From NCBI GenBank assembly GCA_028693055.1, contig JAQUWD010000015.1:1-64000 (forward strand): DNA of 64,000 bases. The letters are read 5' to 3'. Below the pieces are notes generated by a model. It was not told the origin of the DNA, searched no databases, and saw nothing but the letters and a program-made list of their open reading frames with translations. Numbering within the stretch: position 1 is the stretch's first letter; each line of letters starts with the position of its first letter. Source of the stretch: Eubacteriales bacterium (lineage in GTDB: Bacteria; Bacillota; Clostridia; Christensenellales; Aristaeellaceae). The position numbers and the translations under genes are program-made. Positions 45,909-53,762 of the stretch are shown piece by piece.

Positions 45909-46922
45909 TCAGGCGCGAGCCACAAGCTCGCCGTATTTTTCTTTTTCTTCTTTGATGAACGCCGTCAAGGCTTCCTCCGTGGGCATATCCCTTGAGCAGG
46001 CATGGCTGGCAATCAGCATAGCCGCAGACGCGCTGCCCATTTCCAGCGCCTCGATAATGGGCTTCCCCTGCATCAAGCCGTGCAGGAACGCGGACGCATA
46101 GCCGTCTCCACCGCCAAAGCCCTTCAGTGCTGCCACAGGGAAGGGCTTGATCGCATAGGAGCCGTCTGCGGTATAAGCGGTGGAGCCTTGCTTGCCATGC
46201 TTGACGACCACAATTTGCGCGCCTTTTCCCAGCCAATGCTTCGCCGACGCGCCGTCGCTGCCGTCCAAGCCCAAAAGCCGCTCCATCAGGTCAAACTCCT
46301 CCCGTGAGCCCAAAATCAAATCGCTACGTTCAGCCACCAGCGAGGTATAAATTGAAATTTCGTCCTTGTTTTTCCATGTATAGGCGCGATAATCCGCGTC
46401 GAAAATCACGGTCACTACGTTTCGACGGGCATAGCACAGCGCCTTGAGCGCCGCCTCCCGAGTAGGGCTTGCACACAGCGCAGTGCCGGAGATCAGCAGC
46501 GAGCGAGCGGAAGCGATATAGGCTTCGTCCACATCGTCCGGGTGCAGCATCAAATCCGCTACGCCCTCTCGATACATCAGAATGCTGCTTTTCTCCGGGG
46601 AAAGGATTTCCGTAAAGGTAAGCCCCAGGTTTTCGCCATGGGTGCACCGGGTAATATGGCTTACATCGATTTGCTCCTTGCGGAAGAAGCCCTCCACAAA
46701 ATCTCCAAAGGAATCGTCGGATATTTTGCCAAGGAAGCCCACCTTGCGCCCTAATCGCGCCATGCCCACGGCGATATTAGCCGGAGAGCCGCCAAGATAT
46801 TTATTAAAATGCTCGCTTTCCGACAGGGGGCGGTTATAGTCCGTTGGGTTAAAATCAATGGCCACGCGCCCTACCGGAATGATGTCCAGCGGTCGCCGCT
46901 CCGGGGTAAAAACTGGCTTCAT
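45909..46922 (-). CDS. iolC: 5-dehydro-2-deoxygluconokinase IolC
   Basis: A 337-residue PfkB/ribokinase-family kinase that phosphorylates 5-dehydro-2-deoxygluconate at O6. The N-terminal sugar-binding motif is YLGGSPANIAVGMARLG; the C-terminal motif GFGGGDGYASAFLHGL carries the anion hole and catalytic Asp, with GGGD replacing the usual GAGD. The ATG overlaps the iolJ stop by one base (TGATG). Confidence 0.94.
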   Translation of the reverse strand: MKPVFTPERRPLDIIPVGRVAIDFNPTDYNRPLSESEHFNKYLGGSPANIAVGMARLGRKVGFLGKISDDSFGDFVEGFFRKEQIDVSHITRCTHGENLGLTFTEILSPEKSSILMYREGVADLMLHPDDVDEAYIASARSLLISGTALCASPTREAALKALCYARRNVVTVIFDADYRAYTWKNKDEISIYTSLVAERSDLILGSREEFDLMERLLGLDGSDGASAKHWLGKGAQIVVVKHGKQGSTAYTADGSYAIKPFPVAALKGFGGGDGYASAFLHGLMQGKPIIEALEMGSASAAMLIASHACSRDMPTEEALTAFIKEEKEKYGELVARA

Positions 46923-47752
46923 CAGACTTCCTCCTTTGCTTTTACGCCAAAAATACGAATATGATGCATGGCGACCTGCTCCGCAGCCGCCTCGATGCGA
47001 CGAATCATTTCGAAATAATCCTGAGCGCCCTGGGCCGCCTGGGTGGCAGCCATGAAGGTTGCGGTAGCTATATTGATTTTTAGCATCCCCAATTGAGCGG
47101 CTCGATGAAAATCAGCGTCGCTAATGCCTGTGCCCCCATGAAGCACAAAGGGCGTATCGCAGCTTTTGAGCATTTCTTCCAGCACCTCGAACCGCAAATG
47201 AGGTGCGCCCACATATACGCCGTGGGCATTGCCGATGGCAACCGCCAGCGCGTCCACGCCCGTTTCTTTTAGGAAATGAACGCCTTCCTCCGGCTTGGCG
47301 CAGATGGCCGGTGCAGCCTGCCCCGTCTCCGTTTTGCCCACGCTGCCAATTTCCGCCTCTACCGCCGCGTGAAAGGGGCGCGCCAGCTCCATCACCTTGT
47401 TGGTTTGGCAAATATTCTCCTCCAAGGGCAGGCGACTGCCATCGTACATCACTGAGGTGAAGCCCAGCTCCAATGCCCGCCGTATGCATTCGATGGTTTC
47501 CCCATGGTCCAGATGCACGCCAATGGGCTGGCTGCTCTGCTTGGCGGCAGCCAGCATGGCAGCGCCCAGAATCGCAAGCTCACCGTCTCGCAGTCGCTTT
47601 TCCGCCACCTGTAAAATCACAGGTGTGTGCAGCTGTTCAGCAGCGTTTACAATACCCATAATCATGTTGATGCTGGAAACGCTGAACGAACCAACCGCCC
47701 TTTTCTCCCTCCGGGCCTCCGCCAACAAATCGCGCATGTTTGCAATCGGCAT
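46922..47752 (-). CDS. iolJ: 6-phospho-5-dehydro-2-deoxygluconate aldolase IolJ
   Basis: A 276-residue class II aldolase of the FbaA type that splits the IolC product into dihydroxyacetone phosphate and malonate semialdehyde. Zinc and substrate motifs are GVHLDHGETIECIRRAL, VEAEIGSVGKTE, AIGNAHGVY and FVLHGGTGISD. Other class II aldolases share these, so the IolJ assignment rests on position in the iol operon. Three ATGs lie near the start; 47752 matches the usual N-terminus and has GAGGGGAG nine bases upstream, while 47761 is possible. Confidence 0.9.
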   Translation of the reverse strand: MPIANMRDLLAEARREKRAVGSFSVSSINMIMGIVNAAEQLHTPVILQVAEKRLRDGELAILGAAMLAAAKQSSQPIGVHLDHGETIECIRRALELGFTSVMYDGSRLPLEENICQTNKVMELARPFHAAVEAEIGSVGKTETGQAAPAICAKPEEGVHFLKETGVDALAVAIGNAHGVYVGAPHLRFEVLEEMLKSCDTPFVLHGGTGISDADFHRAAQLGMLKINIATATFMAATQAAQGAQDYFEMIRRIEAAAEQVAMHHIRIFGVKAKEEV

Positions 47753-47782
47753 CGGCGTCATCTCCCCTCTTCCAAATATTAT

Positions 47783-48544
47783 TTAATTCTTTGCAATGAG
47801 AAGCTCGGTATTTTCTCGCTGTAGCAATTGGACATATTCCTCCGGAGGCTCCTGGTCGGTTACGACGGTATCAAAATCACCAAGCTTGGCGTAGGACATT
47901 AGCCCGGTGACGCCAAATTTATTACTCCCCACCAACAAAATGGAGCGCTCACAGCTTTGCATCGCTACGTTTTTAATCTCGTATTCCATTGGACTGGAAT
48001 TGGTAACGCCGTTCATGGACGCGCCGGTAGCCGCCATAAAAGCGAGACGGATGTTATACCGCTTGAGGGAACGCACGGCGTCATCCCCGGTAAAGGAGTT
48101 GGTCTTGCGCCGCAGCTGTCCGGGCAAGGCAATGATATTAATATTGGGATACGGCAGGGCATGTATGATCGCCTCCAAATTATTGGTGATCACATTCAAT
48201 TCCTGCCGGTCTCTCAAATAGTCGATCATACGCAAGGTGGTGGTGCCGGAATCGATAAAAATAATATCGCCGTCCCGTACCAGCTCCGCCGCCCTACGAC
48301 CGATGGCAACTTTTGCTTCCTCATTATCAATGCGGCGTATTTCATAAGGGGTCAGCGCCGAATCGTTGCGCCGCGCGCATACGCCTCCATATACCTTTTC
48401 CACCGTTCCCCGCTTGAGCAGCTGGGCCACATCCCGCCTAACGGTATTCATGGATACGTTAAAATGTGCGCATAGCTCCTCCATGGTGGCAGAGCTTTTT
48501 TCATTTATATATTTCTCCATATCAATCATACGGTTTTCCTTCAT
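47783..48544 (-). CDS. iolR: DeoR-family regulator, probably IolR
   Basis: A 253-residue DeoR-type repressor. N-terminal winged HTH (ATMEELCAHFNVSMNTVRRDVAQL, about 19-42) and a C-terminal sugar-phosphate sensor domain with the family motifs IFIDSGTTTLRMIDYL and NNLEAI. It is the first gene of the iol operon, 21-30 bases before iolJ, so it likely represses its own operon and responds to an inositol intermediate, as IolR does in Bacillus. GGGAGGA lies before the ATG. Confidence 0.88.
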   Translation of the reverse strand: MKENRMIDMEKYINEKSSATMEELCAHFNVSMNTVRRDVAQLLKRGTVEKVYGGVCARRNDSALTPYEIRRIDNEEAKVAIGRRAAELVRDGDIIFIDSGTTTLRMIDYLRDRQELNVITNNLEAIIHALPYPNINIIALPGQLRRKTNSFTGDDAVRSLKRYNIRLAFMAATGASMNGVTNSSPMEYEIKNVAMQSCERSILLVGSNKFGVTGLMSYAKLGDFDTVVTDQEPPEEYVQLLQRENTELLIAKN

Positions 48545-48577
48545 AACGGCTTTTCCTCCCGGCTAATACTAGTCTCT

Positions 48578-48606
48578 ATTCTATCTTATTTCGTTTCAAT
48601 TGTAAA
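48578..48606 (-). promoter_or_regulatory. sigmaA promoter of iol operon
   Basis: On the minus strand TTTACA (48601-48606), 17 bases, TAGAAT (48578-48583). The start point would leave a leader of about 25-30 bases before iolR. No other convincing promoter is seen between iolR and the GH38 gene. Confidence 0.75.
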
Positions 48607-48658
48607 GTAACTTTTGGATATTTTTTGATTATATATTCCCATAATAATAAACAAATGA

Positions 48659-48687
48659 TTGAAATATGCTCATTATTTTGTTATACT
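48659..48687 (+). promoter_or_regulatory. sigmaA promoter of second GH105 gene
   Basis: TTGAAA (48659-48664), 17 bases, TATACT (48682-48687), about 50 bases before the ATG at 48740. It is divergent from the iol promoter with about 50 bases between the -35 boxes, so the two could share a regulator. Confidence 0.75.
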
Positions 48688-48739
48688 TCGAATAGACATG
48701 CTGCAAGAAATAACTACAAACCGAACGGAGGAATGAAAT

Positions 48740-49780
48740 ATGGTCTATCAGGAAATCGCCCAGCGCGTCATGAGCAAACTGGTAAGCACCCATCAAGGCG
48801 GCGGCGAAAACGATCATTTAACTTTGGATACATGGGAATGGCCCCAGGGCGTAGCCATGTATGCGATGTTTAAGGTCTGGCTGGCGAACGGCGATCCTCA
48901 GACGCTTTTAGAAATCAAGAATTGGTATGCAATTCACTTACAGAAAGGTTTGCCCAAGCGCAACATCAACACCACCGCCCCCATGCTGGCCATGACGCTG
49001 CTATACGAGGCAACCCACGATCCACAGTATGAAAAGCCTATTGAGGAATGGGCCCAGTGGGTAATGGATTCCCTACCCCGCACGGAGGAGCGTGGATTTC
49101 AGCACATCACCACCCATGACGAAAACCACAATCAGCTCTGGGACGACACCTTATACATGACCGTTCTGTTCCTTTATCGGGCGGGTGTAGCGCTTCACCA
49201 ACCTGCATGGTGTGACGAAGCAAAATACCAATTTCTGCTCCATATCAAATATCTTCACTGCCCCGGAAACGGGCTATGGTATCACGGCTTCACCTTTGAC
49301 GGCAGGCATCACTTCGGCGGTGCGTTCTGGGCGCGGGGCAACAGCTGGTTTACCGCCGGAGCCATTGATTTTGTGGAGTGGCTTGAAAAGGACGATTGCA
49401 TCCGACGGCTGGTTACCGCCACCTGGCAGGAGCATTGCGCAGCTCTAGTTCGCCTTCAGGATCCGCAAACCGGCCTATGGCATACGCTGCTGGATCAGGA
49501 GGACAGCTACTTGGAAACCTCCGCCAGCGCCGCCATCTCCTACGGTTTGCTAAAGGGTGTGCGGCTTGGACTGCTGCCTAAGGAAGCGCAAGCCGCCGCC
49601 GAGCGCGGGCTAAACGGCGTGCTGGGTCAGGTACAGCCAGACGGTACGGTAGACGGCGTTTCCTACGGTACGCCCATGGGCAAGGATCTGGATTTTTACC
49701 GCCAGATTCCCCTTTGTCCCACCGCCTATGGTCAGGGGCTTGTATTTCTCATGCTGACGGAGAAGCTTGCGAATAGGTAG
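48740..49780 (+). CDS. Glycoside hydrolase family 105, second copy
   Basis: A 346-residue alpha/alpha-barrel enzyme of the YteR/YesR group, more divergent than the copy at 34840. Catalytic Asp motif NQLWDDTLYMTVLFLY (about 134); also TWEWPQGVAMYAMFK at the N-terminus and FWARGNSWFTAG, which matches the substrate-cleft motif of the family. It removes unsaturated uronic acid from lyase products. No signal peptide. CGGAGGA precedes the ATG. It is followed by a promoter and operator-like repeats before the next gene. Confidence 0.92.
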   Translation: MVYQEIAQRVMSKLVSTHQGGGENDHLTLDTWEWPQGVAMYAMFKVWLANGDPQTLLEIKNWYAIHLQKGLPKRNINTTAPMLAMTLLYEATHDPQYEKPIEEWAQWVMDSLPRTEERGFQHITTHDENHNQLWDDTLYMTVLFLYRAGVALHQPAWCDEAKYQFLLHIKYLHCPGNGLWYHGFTFDGRHHFGGAFWARGNSWFTAGAIDFVEWLEKDDCIRRLVTATWQEHCAALVRLQDPQTGLWHTLLDQEDSYLETSASAAISYGLLKGVRLGLLPKEAQAAAERGLNGVLGQVQPDGTVDGVSYGTPMGKDLDFYRQIPLCPTAYGQGLVFLMLTEKLANR

Positions 49781-49803
49781 CGTTTCTGCCAAACATAACC
49801 ACG

Positions 49804-49824
49804 TTTTTATCAATTTGATAAAAA
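49804..49824. promoter_or_regulatory. 21-bp palindrome upstream of promoter, possible operator
   Basis: TTTTTATCAA and its exact reverse complement flank a single T. As RNA the stem would be AT-only with a tiny loop, so it is a poor terminator; a dimeric-protein binding site 15 bases upstream of the -35 is more likely. Confidence 0.5.
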
Positions 49825-49838
49825 TTTTCTCAAAACCA

Positions 49839-49867
49839 TTGCAATTAAAAAGTAATCTTGGTATAAT
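49839..49867 (+). promoter_or_regulatory. sigmaA promoter of unknown-protein/Opp transporter operon
   Basis: TTGCAA (49839-49844), 17 bases, TATAAT (49862-49867): a strong housekeeping match. It drives the gene at 49951 and probably the whole importer operon. Confidence 0.85.
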
Positions 49868-49874
49868 ATGGTTG

Positions 49875-49886
49875 TTGTTTAAACAA
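49875..49886. promoter_or_regulatory. 12-bp palindrome at transcription start, possible operator
   Basis: TTGTTTAAACAA is a perfect palindrome starting eight bases after the -10, over the expected transcription start. It overlaps a direct repeat of AAACAAAA (49881 and 49894) with a CG-centred AACGTT between the copies. The location suits repressor binding. Confidence 0.45.
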
Positions 49887-49950
49887 AACGTTCAAACAAA
49901 ATCGCTCGTTTCCAAAAGTTACTCATACCAGAAAAGGATGTGACCAATCC

Positions 49951-51621
49951 TTGTCTCATTATTCTCATTATAAAGAATTACTCCATCAACTGGACGTTCA
50001 ACTGAGTGCGCTTTTAACGCGACAGCTTTCGGAAGCGTCCGACGAACGCATGGGCGGGTTCTGGACTGATTCCTTCCACGTGGAGCCACGCCAAAGCGGT
50101 TTTTTTCTAAGCGAGATGCTCGCGGCCTACGTAACCAAAGAGAGCTGCTATTATTTACAACCCGCTATGGCGCAGGCGATTCAGCGTACCCTAACCTATA
50201 TGGAGCGACACCAGCGCCCCGACGGCTGCTTTGACCTGACCCCCTGTAATTATGCGTCGCCTCCCGATACCGCTTTCATGATCAACGCCGTTCTAAACGG
50301 CTGGTGGTTGTTGGAAAAATGCACCGCTGCCGAAGCGGACTTCATCCGCAAGCCCTTATACCAGCTGATTGACTCCGCGTCCAAGGGCATTGCGGCAGGC
50401 GGCTTTCACACTCCCAACCATCGCTGGGCGATTTCCTCCTGTCTGCTTTGCTGTGAGAAAATCACCAAAAATTCGGTGCTGGGCGACCGCGCCCGTCAGT
50501 TTCTTCGCGAAGGGTTGGACGTCAATGAGGACGGCGAGTTTGCAGAGCGCAGCGCGGGTAACTACAACCAAGTAAACGACGACCAGATGATCCGTCTTTT
50601 CATTGCCACAGGCGATGAAATCTATCTGCGAGCAGCGGAAAAAAATCTAGAAATGATGTACTGCTACTTTGACCCGGATGATTCGGTCTTTACCAACAAT
50701 TCCACCCGTCAGGATCTGGGCAAGAAGGTTTACGCCGACACCTACTACAGCCTTTACCTTTTAGTGGGCTGGCTGCTTAAGCGGGAGGACTTTGGAGCCA
50801 TGGCCCAGTGGATCTGGGATAACTGCCGCCGACGCGGCTGTTATCCTCCGGGTGTGGAATGGTTGCTGCTATATCCCGAAATGGACGGCTATGGCGAAGG
50901 ATACCCCTTTCACGAGCCTTTTTTACACTATAACCGACTATTCCCCAGCAGCGATATCGCCCGCATCCGCAACGGCGCATGGTCCTGCTCGCTGCTAAAG
51001 GGCAAGGCCAACTGCATATACTTTCAGCACGGCGCGTTCAGTATGTACATGACGATCTACTCCAACCTCTGCGACCGACGGAACTTTCTGGCTGATACGC
51101 TAGAAAAGACGGAGAACGGCTACACAATGAAGGCTCACGCAGCCGGCTGGTACTACCTTCCCTTCCCGGAAAAGCCCGAGACCAGTGATTGGTGGGCGAT
51201 GGACAATCCCAACCGCCGCCCAAAAATCGAGGGGCTTCCGCTGGACACCACACTCACCGTTCGCTTGATGGACGACGGCCTTGAGCTGAGGATTCACACC
51301 GAGGGAATCGATCAGCTGCCCCTACGGCTGGAGTTCAGCTTCCTTCCCGGCGGCTATGTGCGCACGGAGCATTTCTTGCAGCACACCAAGGCCGGAGAAA
51401 GCATCAACGTACTGGACGGCGAGCTGGAAGCCCAAGGCGCAAGCGGCGAAACCATTCTGATCGGCCCCGCCTTCGGCGCTCATGACGTAACAGACCGCAT
51501 GGGCGGCGCTTACCCCCTTAGCCAAAGCCATTATACCGCCTATTTCACCGCCTATACCCCGGTGGATCAGGTTCTGCGCATCCGCGCAGCTCGGAAGGAT
51601 CGGCATTTGGTATCACCATGA
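49951..51621 (+). CDS. Unrecognised probable alpha/alpha-toroid carbohydrate-active protein
   Basis: A 556-residue cytoplasmic protein that I cannot place in a family with confidence. Residues about 1-370 are helical, with aromatic- and His-rich motifs (GGFHTPNHRWAISSCLLCCE, ERSAGNYNQVNDDQM, NNSTRQDLGKKVYADTYYS); residues about 370-556 look like beta-sandwich. The layout is that of alpha/alpha-toroid lyases and hydrolases, such as GH154 or heparinase-like proteins. The position between GH105 and an importer supports an enzyme acting on uronate-containing oligosaccharides. Start is TTG 49951: AAAGGATG is upstream and no in-frame ATG is near. No signal peptide. Confidence 0.75.
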   Translation: MSHYSHYKELLHQLDVQLSALLTRQLSEASDERMGGFWTDSFHVEPRQSGFFLSEMLAAYVTKESCYYLQPAMAQAIQRTLTYMERHQRPDGCFDLTPCNYASPPDTAFMINAVLNGWWLLEKCTAAEADFIRKPLYQLIDSASKGIAAGGFHTPNHRWAISSCLLCCEKITKNSVLGDRARQFLREGLDVNEDGEFAERSAGNYNQVNDDQMIRLFIATGDEIYLRAAEKNLEMMYCYFDPDDSVFTNNSTRQDLGKKVYADTYYSLYLLVGWLLKREDFGAMAQWIWDNCRRRGCYPPGVEWLLLYPEMDGYGEGYPFHEPFLHYNRLFPSSDIARIRNGAWSCSLLKGKANCIYFQHGAFSMYMTIYSNLCDRRNFLADTLEKTENGYTMKAHAAGWYYLPFPEKPETSDWWAMDNPNRRPKIEGLPLDTTLTVRLMDDGLELRIHTEGIDQLPLRLEFSFLPGGYVRTEHFLQHTKAGESINVLDGELEAQGASGETILIGPAFGAHDVTDRMGGAYPLSQSHYTAYFTAYTPVDQVLRIRAARKDRHLVSP

Positions 51622-51672
51622 ATCGATCCGCTATTGCGGAAAGAGATAAATCTTTCAAGGAGGAACCAACGC

Positions 51673-53580
51673 ATGAAGAAGTTTTCCAAGGTTCTGGCTC
51701 TGGCACTGGCGTTGACGATGCTGGCCGGTATGGTCGGCTTTGCATCCGCCGAAACCGCCGCCTACTCCGAAGCACCGATACTGACTGAAAAGGTCACCGC
51801 CAGCGAGCTGCCCGCCGTGGCAGATCGTCTGCCTACCGACGTTATGGTCGAAACCGGCATCGAAGTCGGACAATACTGCGATTCCATCGTTTTCACGCAG
51901 ACCTCCAGCAAATGGTGGCCTGAGAAGATCACCGAGGAGCCTCTCTTCCGCTTTAAGCAGGACGGCTCTGCCGAGATCGAGCCCAACGTAGCCAAGGGCT
52001 ACGACGTTAACGAGGACGCTACCGTTTGGACAATCTACCTCCGCGAGGGGATGAAATGGTCCGACGGCGTGGACTTCACCTCCGAGGACTGCCGTTACTT
52101 CTACGAAGATCTGCTGATTCCCGGCGTTACCACCAACTCTGTTTGGGACGCCATGTATTCCACCGACCCCGAATCGGGCGAAAAAGACGCTGAGCCCGCC
52201 AAGATGGCCATTGTGGACGATTACACCTTTACCATCACCTTCCAGCATTCTAAGCCCAGCTTCCTGCAAGAGCTAGCCATCAATGGCAAATGGTTCTTTG
52301 CTCCCAAGCATTGGCTACAGGATTATCTAGCCATCGGCATTGGTGAGGAAGCCGCCACTGCCAAAGCTACCGAGCTTGGCTATGCGGATTTGAACGCCTA
52401 CAATAAAGACCTGACCTATTATACCTGGCTCATCGTAGGCCGCCCCTCTCTGCGCCCCTGGGTCATCCAGAATGATTTTAACGATCAGCTCATCACTTGG
52501 GCGCGCAACCCCTATTTCTGGAAGGTCGACGAAAACGGCCAGCAACTGCCCTACGCCGACAAGCTTGAGTTCATGCGTTTTTCCGAGGATACGCAGGCTC
52601 TGCTGTGGACCTTGGACGGAACCCTTGATGTAAACGTAGTGAACATCGTCAACATCGTGGAGCTTCAAGAAAACGCCGAAAAGGGCGGCTACGACTTGAA
52701 GGAATGGGGCGAGACCAAGTGGGCCGGTCACGCCATTCAGCTGAATCAAGCGATTCTGGACGAAGACATGCGCGCCTTGTTCCAGAATGTGGACTTCCGT
52801 CAGGCTCTGTCCGTAGCCATCAACCGTCAGCAAATTTGCGACATCATTGACGATGGCTTCTCCGTTCCCCGTCAGTCCTCCCCCTCCGAAGGCACCCCCG
52901 GCGCTAACGAGGAATGGGCAAACAAGTGGACTGAATACGACCCCGCCAAGGCCGAAGAGCTGTTGGCAGCCTGCGGCCTCACCAAGGGCGCGGACGGTTA
53001 CTACTGCTTCGACAATGGCAAGCAAGTCGTTTTGAACCTCCAGTACAACGACAACGAGGGCGACAAAGCTCCTCTAGCCGAGCTGCTGGTCAACGATTTT
53101 GAAGCTGTCGGCCTTAAGACCACCAGCCGCCTGTATGACCGCTCCATTTTGGAGGAAATGCGCTCCGCTAACACCCACGAAATCACCATCGATTGGGAAA
53201 TGTTTGACGCAGTCAGCGTCGCCCTGCGTCCCGACTACATTGTACCCACCCGTGATTATCCGCCGTGGGCGACCGCTTTTGGTCTGTGGTATATGACTGA
53301 CGGTAAGGATGGCGTAGAGCCCAGCCAAGCCGTGAAGGATATGCTAACCGTATTCGACCAATTGAAGGCCTCCACCGATAACGCCAAGCGGGAAGAGCTG
53401 AGCCTTGAAATTCTCAAGATGCATCAGGACAACATTTGGGAGATCGGCTTGACCAGCCGCGTACCGCGACTGAACGCCGTCAACTCGAAGCTGCACAACT
53501 TCCCCGATTACCTCATTAACGCCGACGAGTTCCGCGAGCTGGGACTGGCTCATCCTTACACTTGGTGGATTGAGCAATAA
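51673..53580 (+). CDS. Opp/Dpp-type family 5 substrate-binding protein without lipobox
   Basis: A 635-residue family-5 binding protein (peptide/nickel/oligosaccharide type). The signal peptide MKKFSKVLALALALTMLAG ends GFASAE with a signal peptidase I-type site; where a lipoprotein would have Cys, there is Met. The mature part has the family signature (PLFRFKQDGSAEIEPNVAKG, then TVWTIYLREGMKWSDG and a late FRQALSVAINRQQI). AAGGAGG nine bases before ATG 51673 fixes the start. In a glycan operon it may bind oligosaccharides rather than peptides, as known for several such proteins in Thermotoga. Confidence 0.9.
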   Translation: MKKFSKVLALALALTMLAGMVGFASAETAAYSEAPILTEKVTASELPAVADRLPTDVMVETGIEVGQYCDSIVFTQTSSKWWPEKITEEPLFRFKQDGSAEIEPNVAKGYDVNEDATVWTIYLREGMKWSDGVDFTSEDCRYFYEDLLIPGVTTNSVWDAMYSTDPESGEKDAEPAKMAIVDDYTFTITFQHSKPSFLQELAINGKWFFAPKHWLQDYLAIGIGEEAATAKATELGYADLNAYNKDLTYYTWLIVGRPSLRPWVIQNDFNDQLITWARNPYFWKVDENGQQLPYADKLEFMRFSEDTQALLWTLDGTLDVNVVNIVNIVELQENAEKGGYDLKEWGETKWAGHAIQLNQAILDEDMRALFQNVDFRQALSVAINRQQICDIIDDGFSVPRQSSPSEGTPGANEEWANKWTEYDPAKAEELLAACGLTKGADGYYCFDNGKQVVLNLQYNDNEGDKAPLAELLVNDFEAVGLKTTSRLYDRSILEEMRSANTHEITIDWEMFDAVSVALRPDYIVPTRDYPPWATAFGLWYMTDGKDGVEPSQAVKDMLTVFDQLKASTDNAKREELSLEILKMHQDNIWEIGLTSRVPRLNAVNSKLHNFPDYLINADEFRELGLAHPYTWWIEQ

Positions 53581-53596
53581 CCTCACAAATCAATGG

Positions 53597-53713
53597 GTCG
53601 TATCACTGATAAATGGCAGTGGCTACCCTCTGTTATCCTGACAAGAGCCAACGCCCCTGCCCCCTCATTGCCCGCCGATCGGCGGGCAATGACAGGTTTC
53701 TTAGTGATACGAC
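53597..53713. repeat. 117-bp element with terminal inverted repeats and a 28-bp central palindrome
   Basis: Ends are GTCGTATCACT (53597-53607) and its exact reverse complement (53703-53713). Inside, 53665-53692 is a perfect 28-base GC-rich palindrome centred on CGATCG with core GCCCGCCGATCGGCGGGC. It fills the gap between the binding-protein and permease genes. It looks like a small mobile or repetitive intergenic element (MITE- or REP-like) or a strong mRNA stem; no second copy was found by eye in this window. Confidence 0.7.
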
Positions 53714-53762
53714 TCGTATCCGTTCTATACCCATCTCACCCATGGAGGGAGGATTCTCACAC

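Noticed and set aside
49804-49824. Rho-independent terminator after the second GH105 gene
   Set aside because: The palindrome is AT-only with a one-base centre, and its position just before a promoter fits an operator better.
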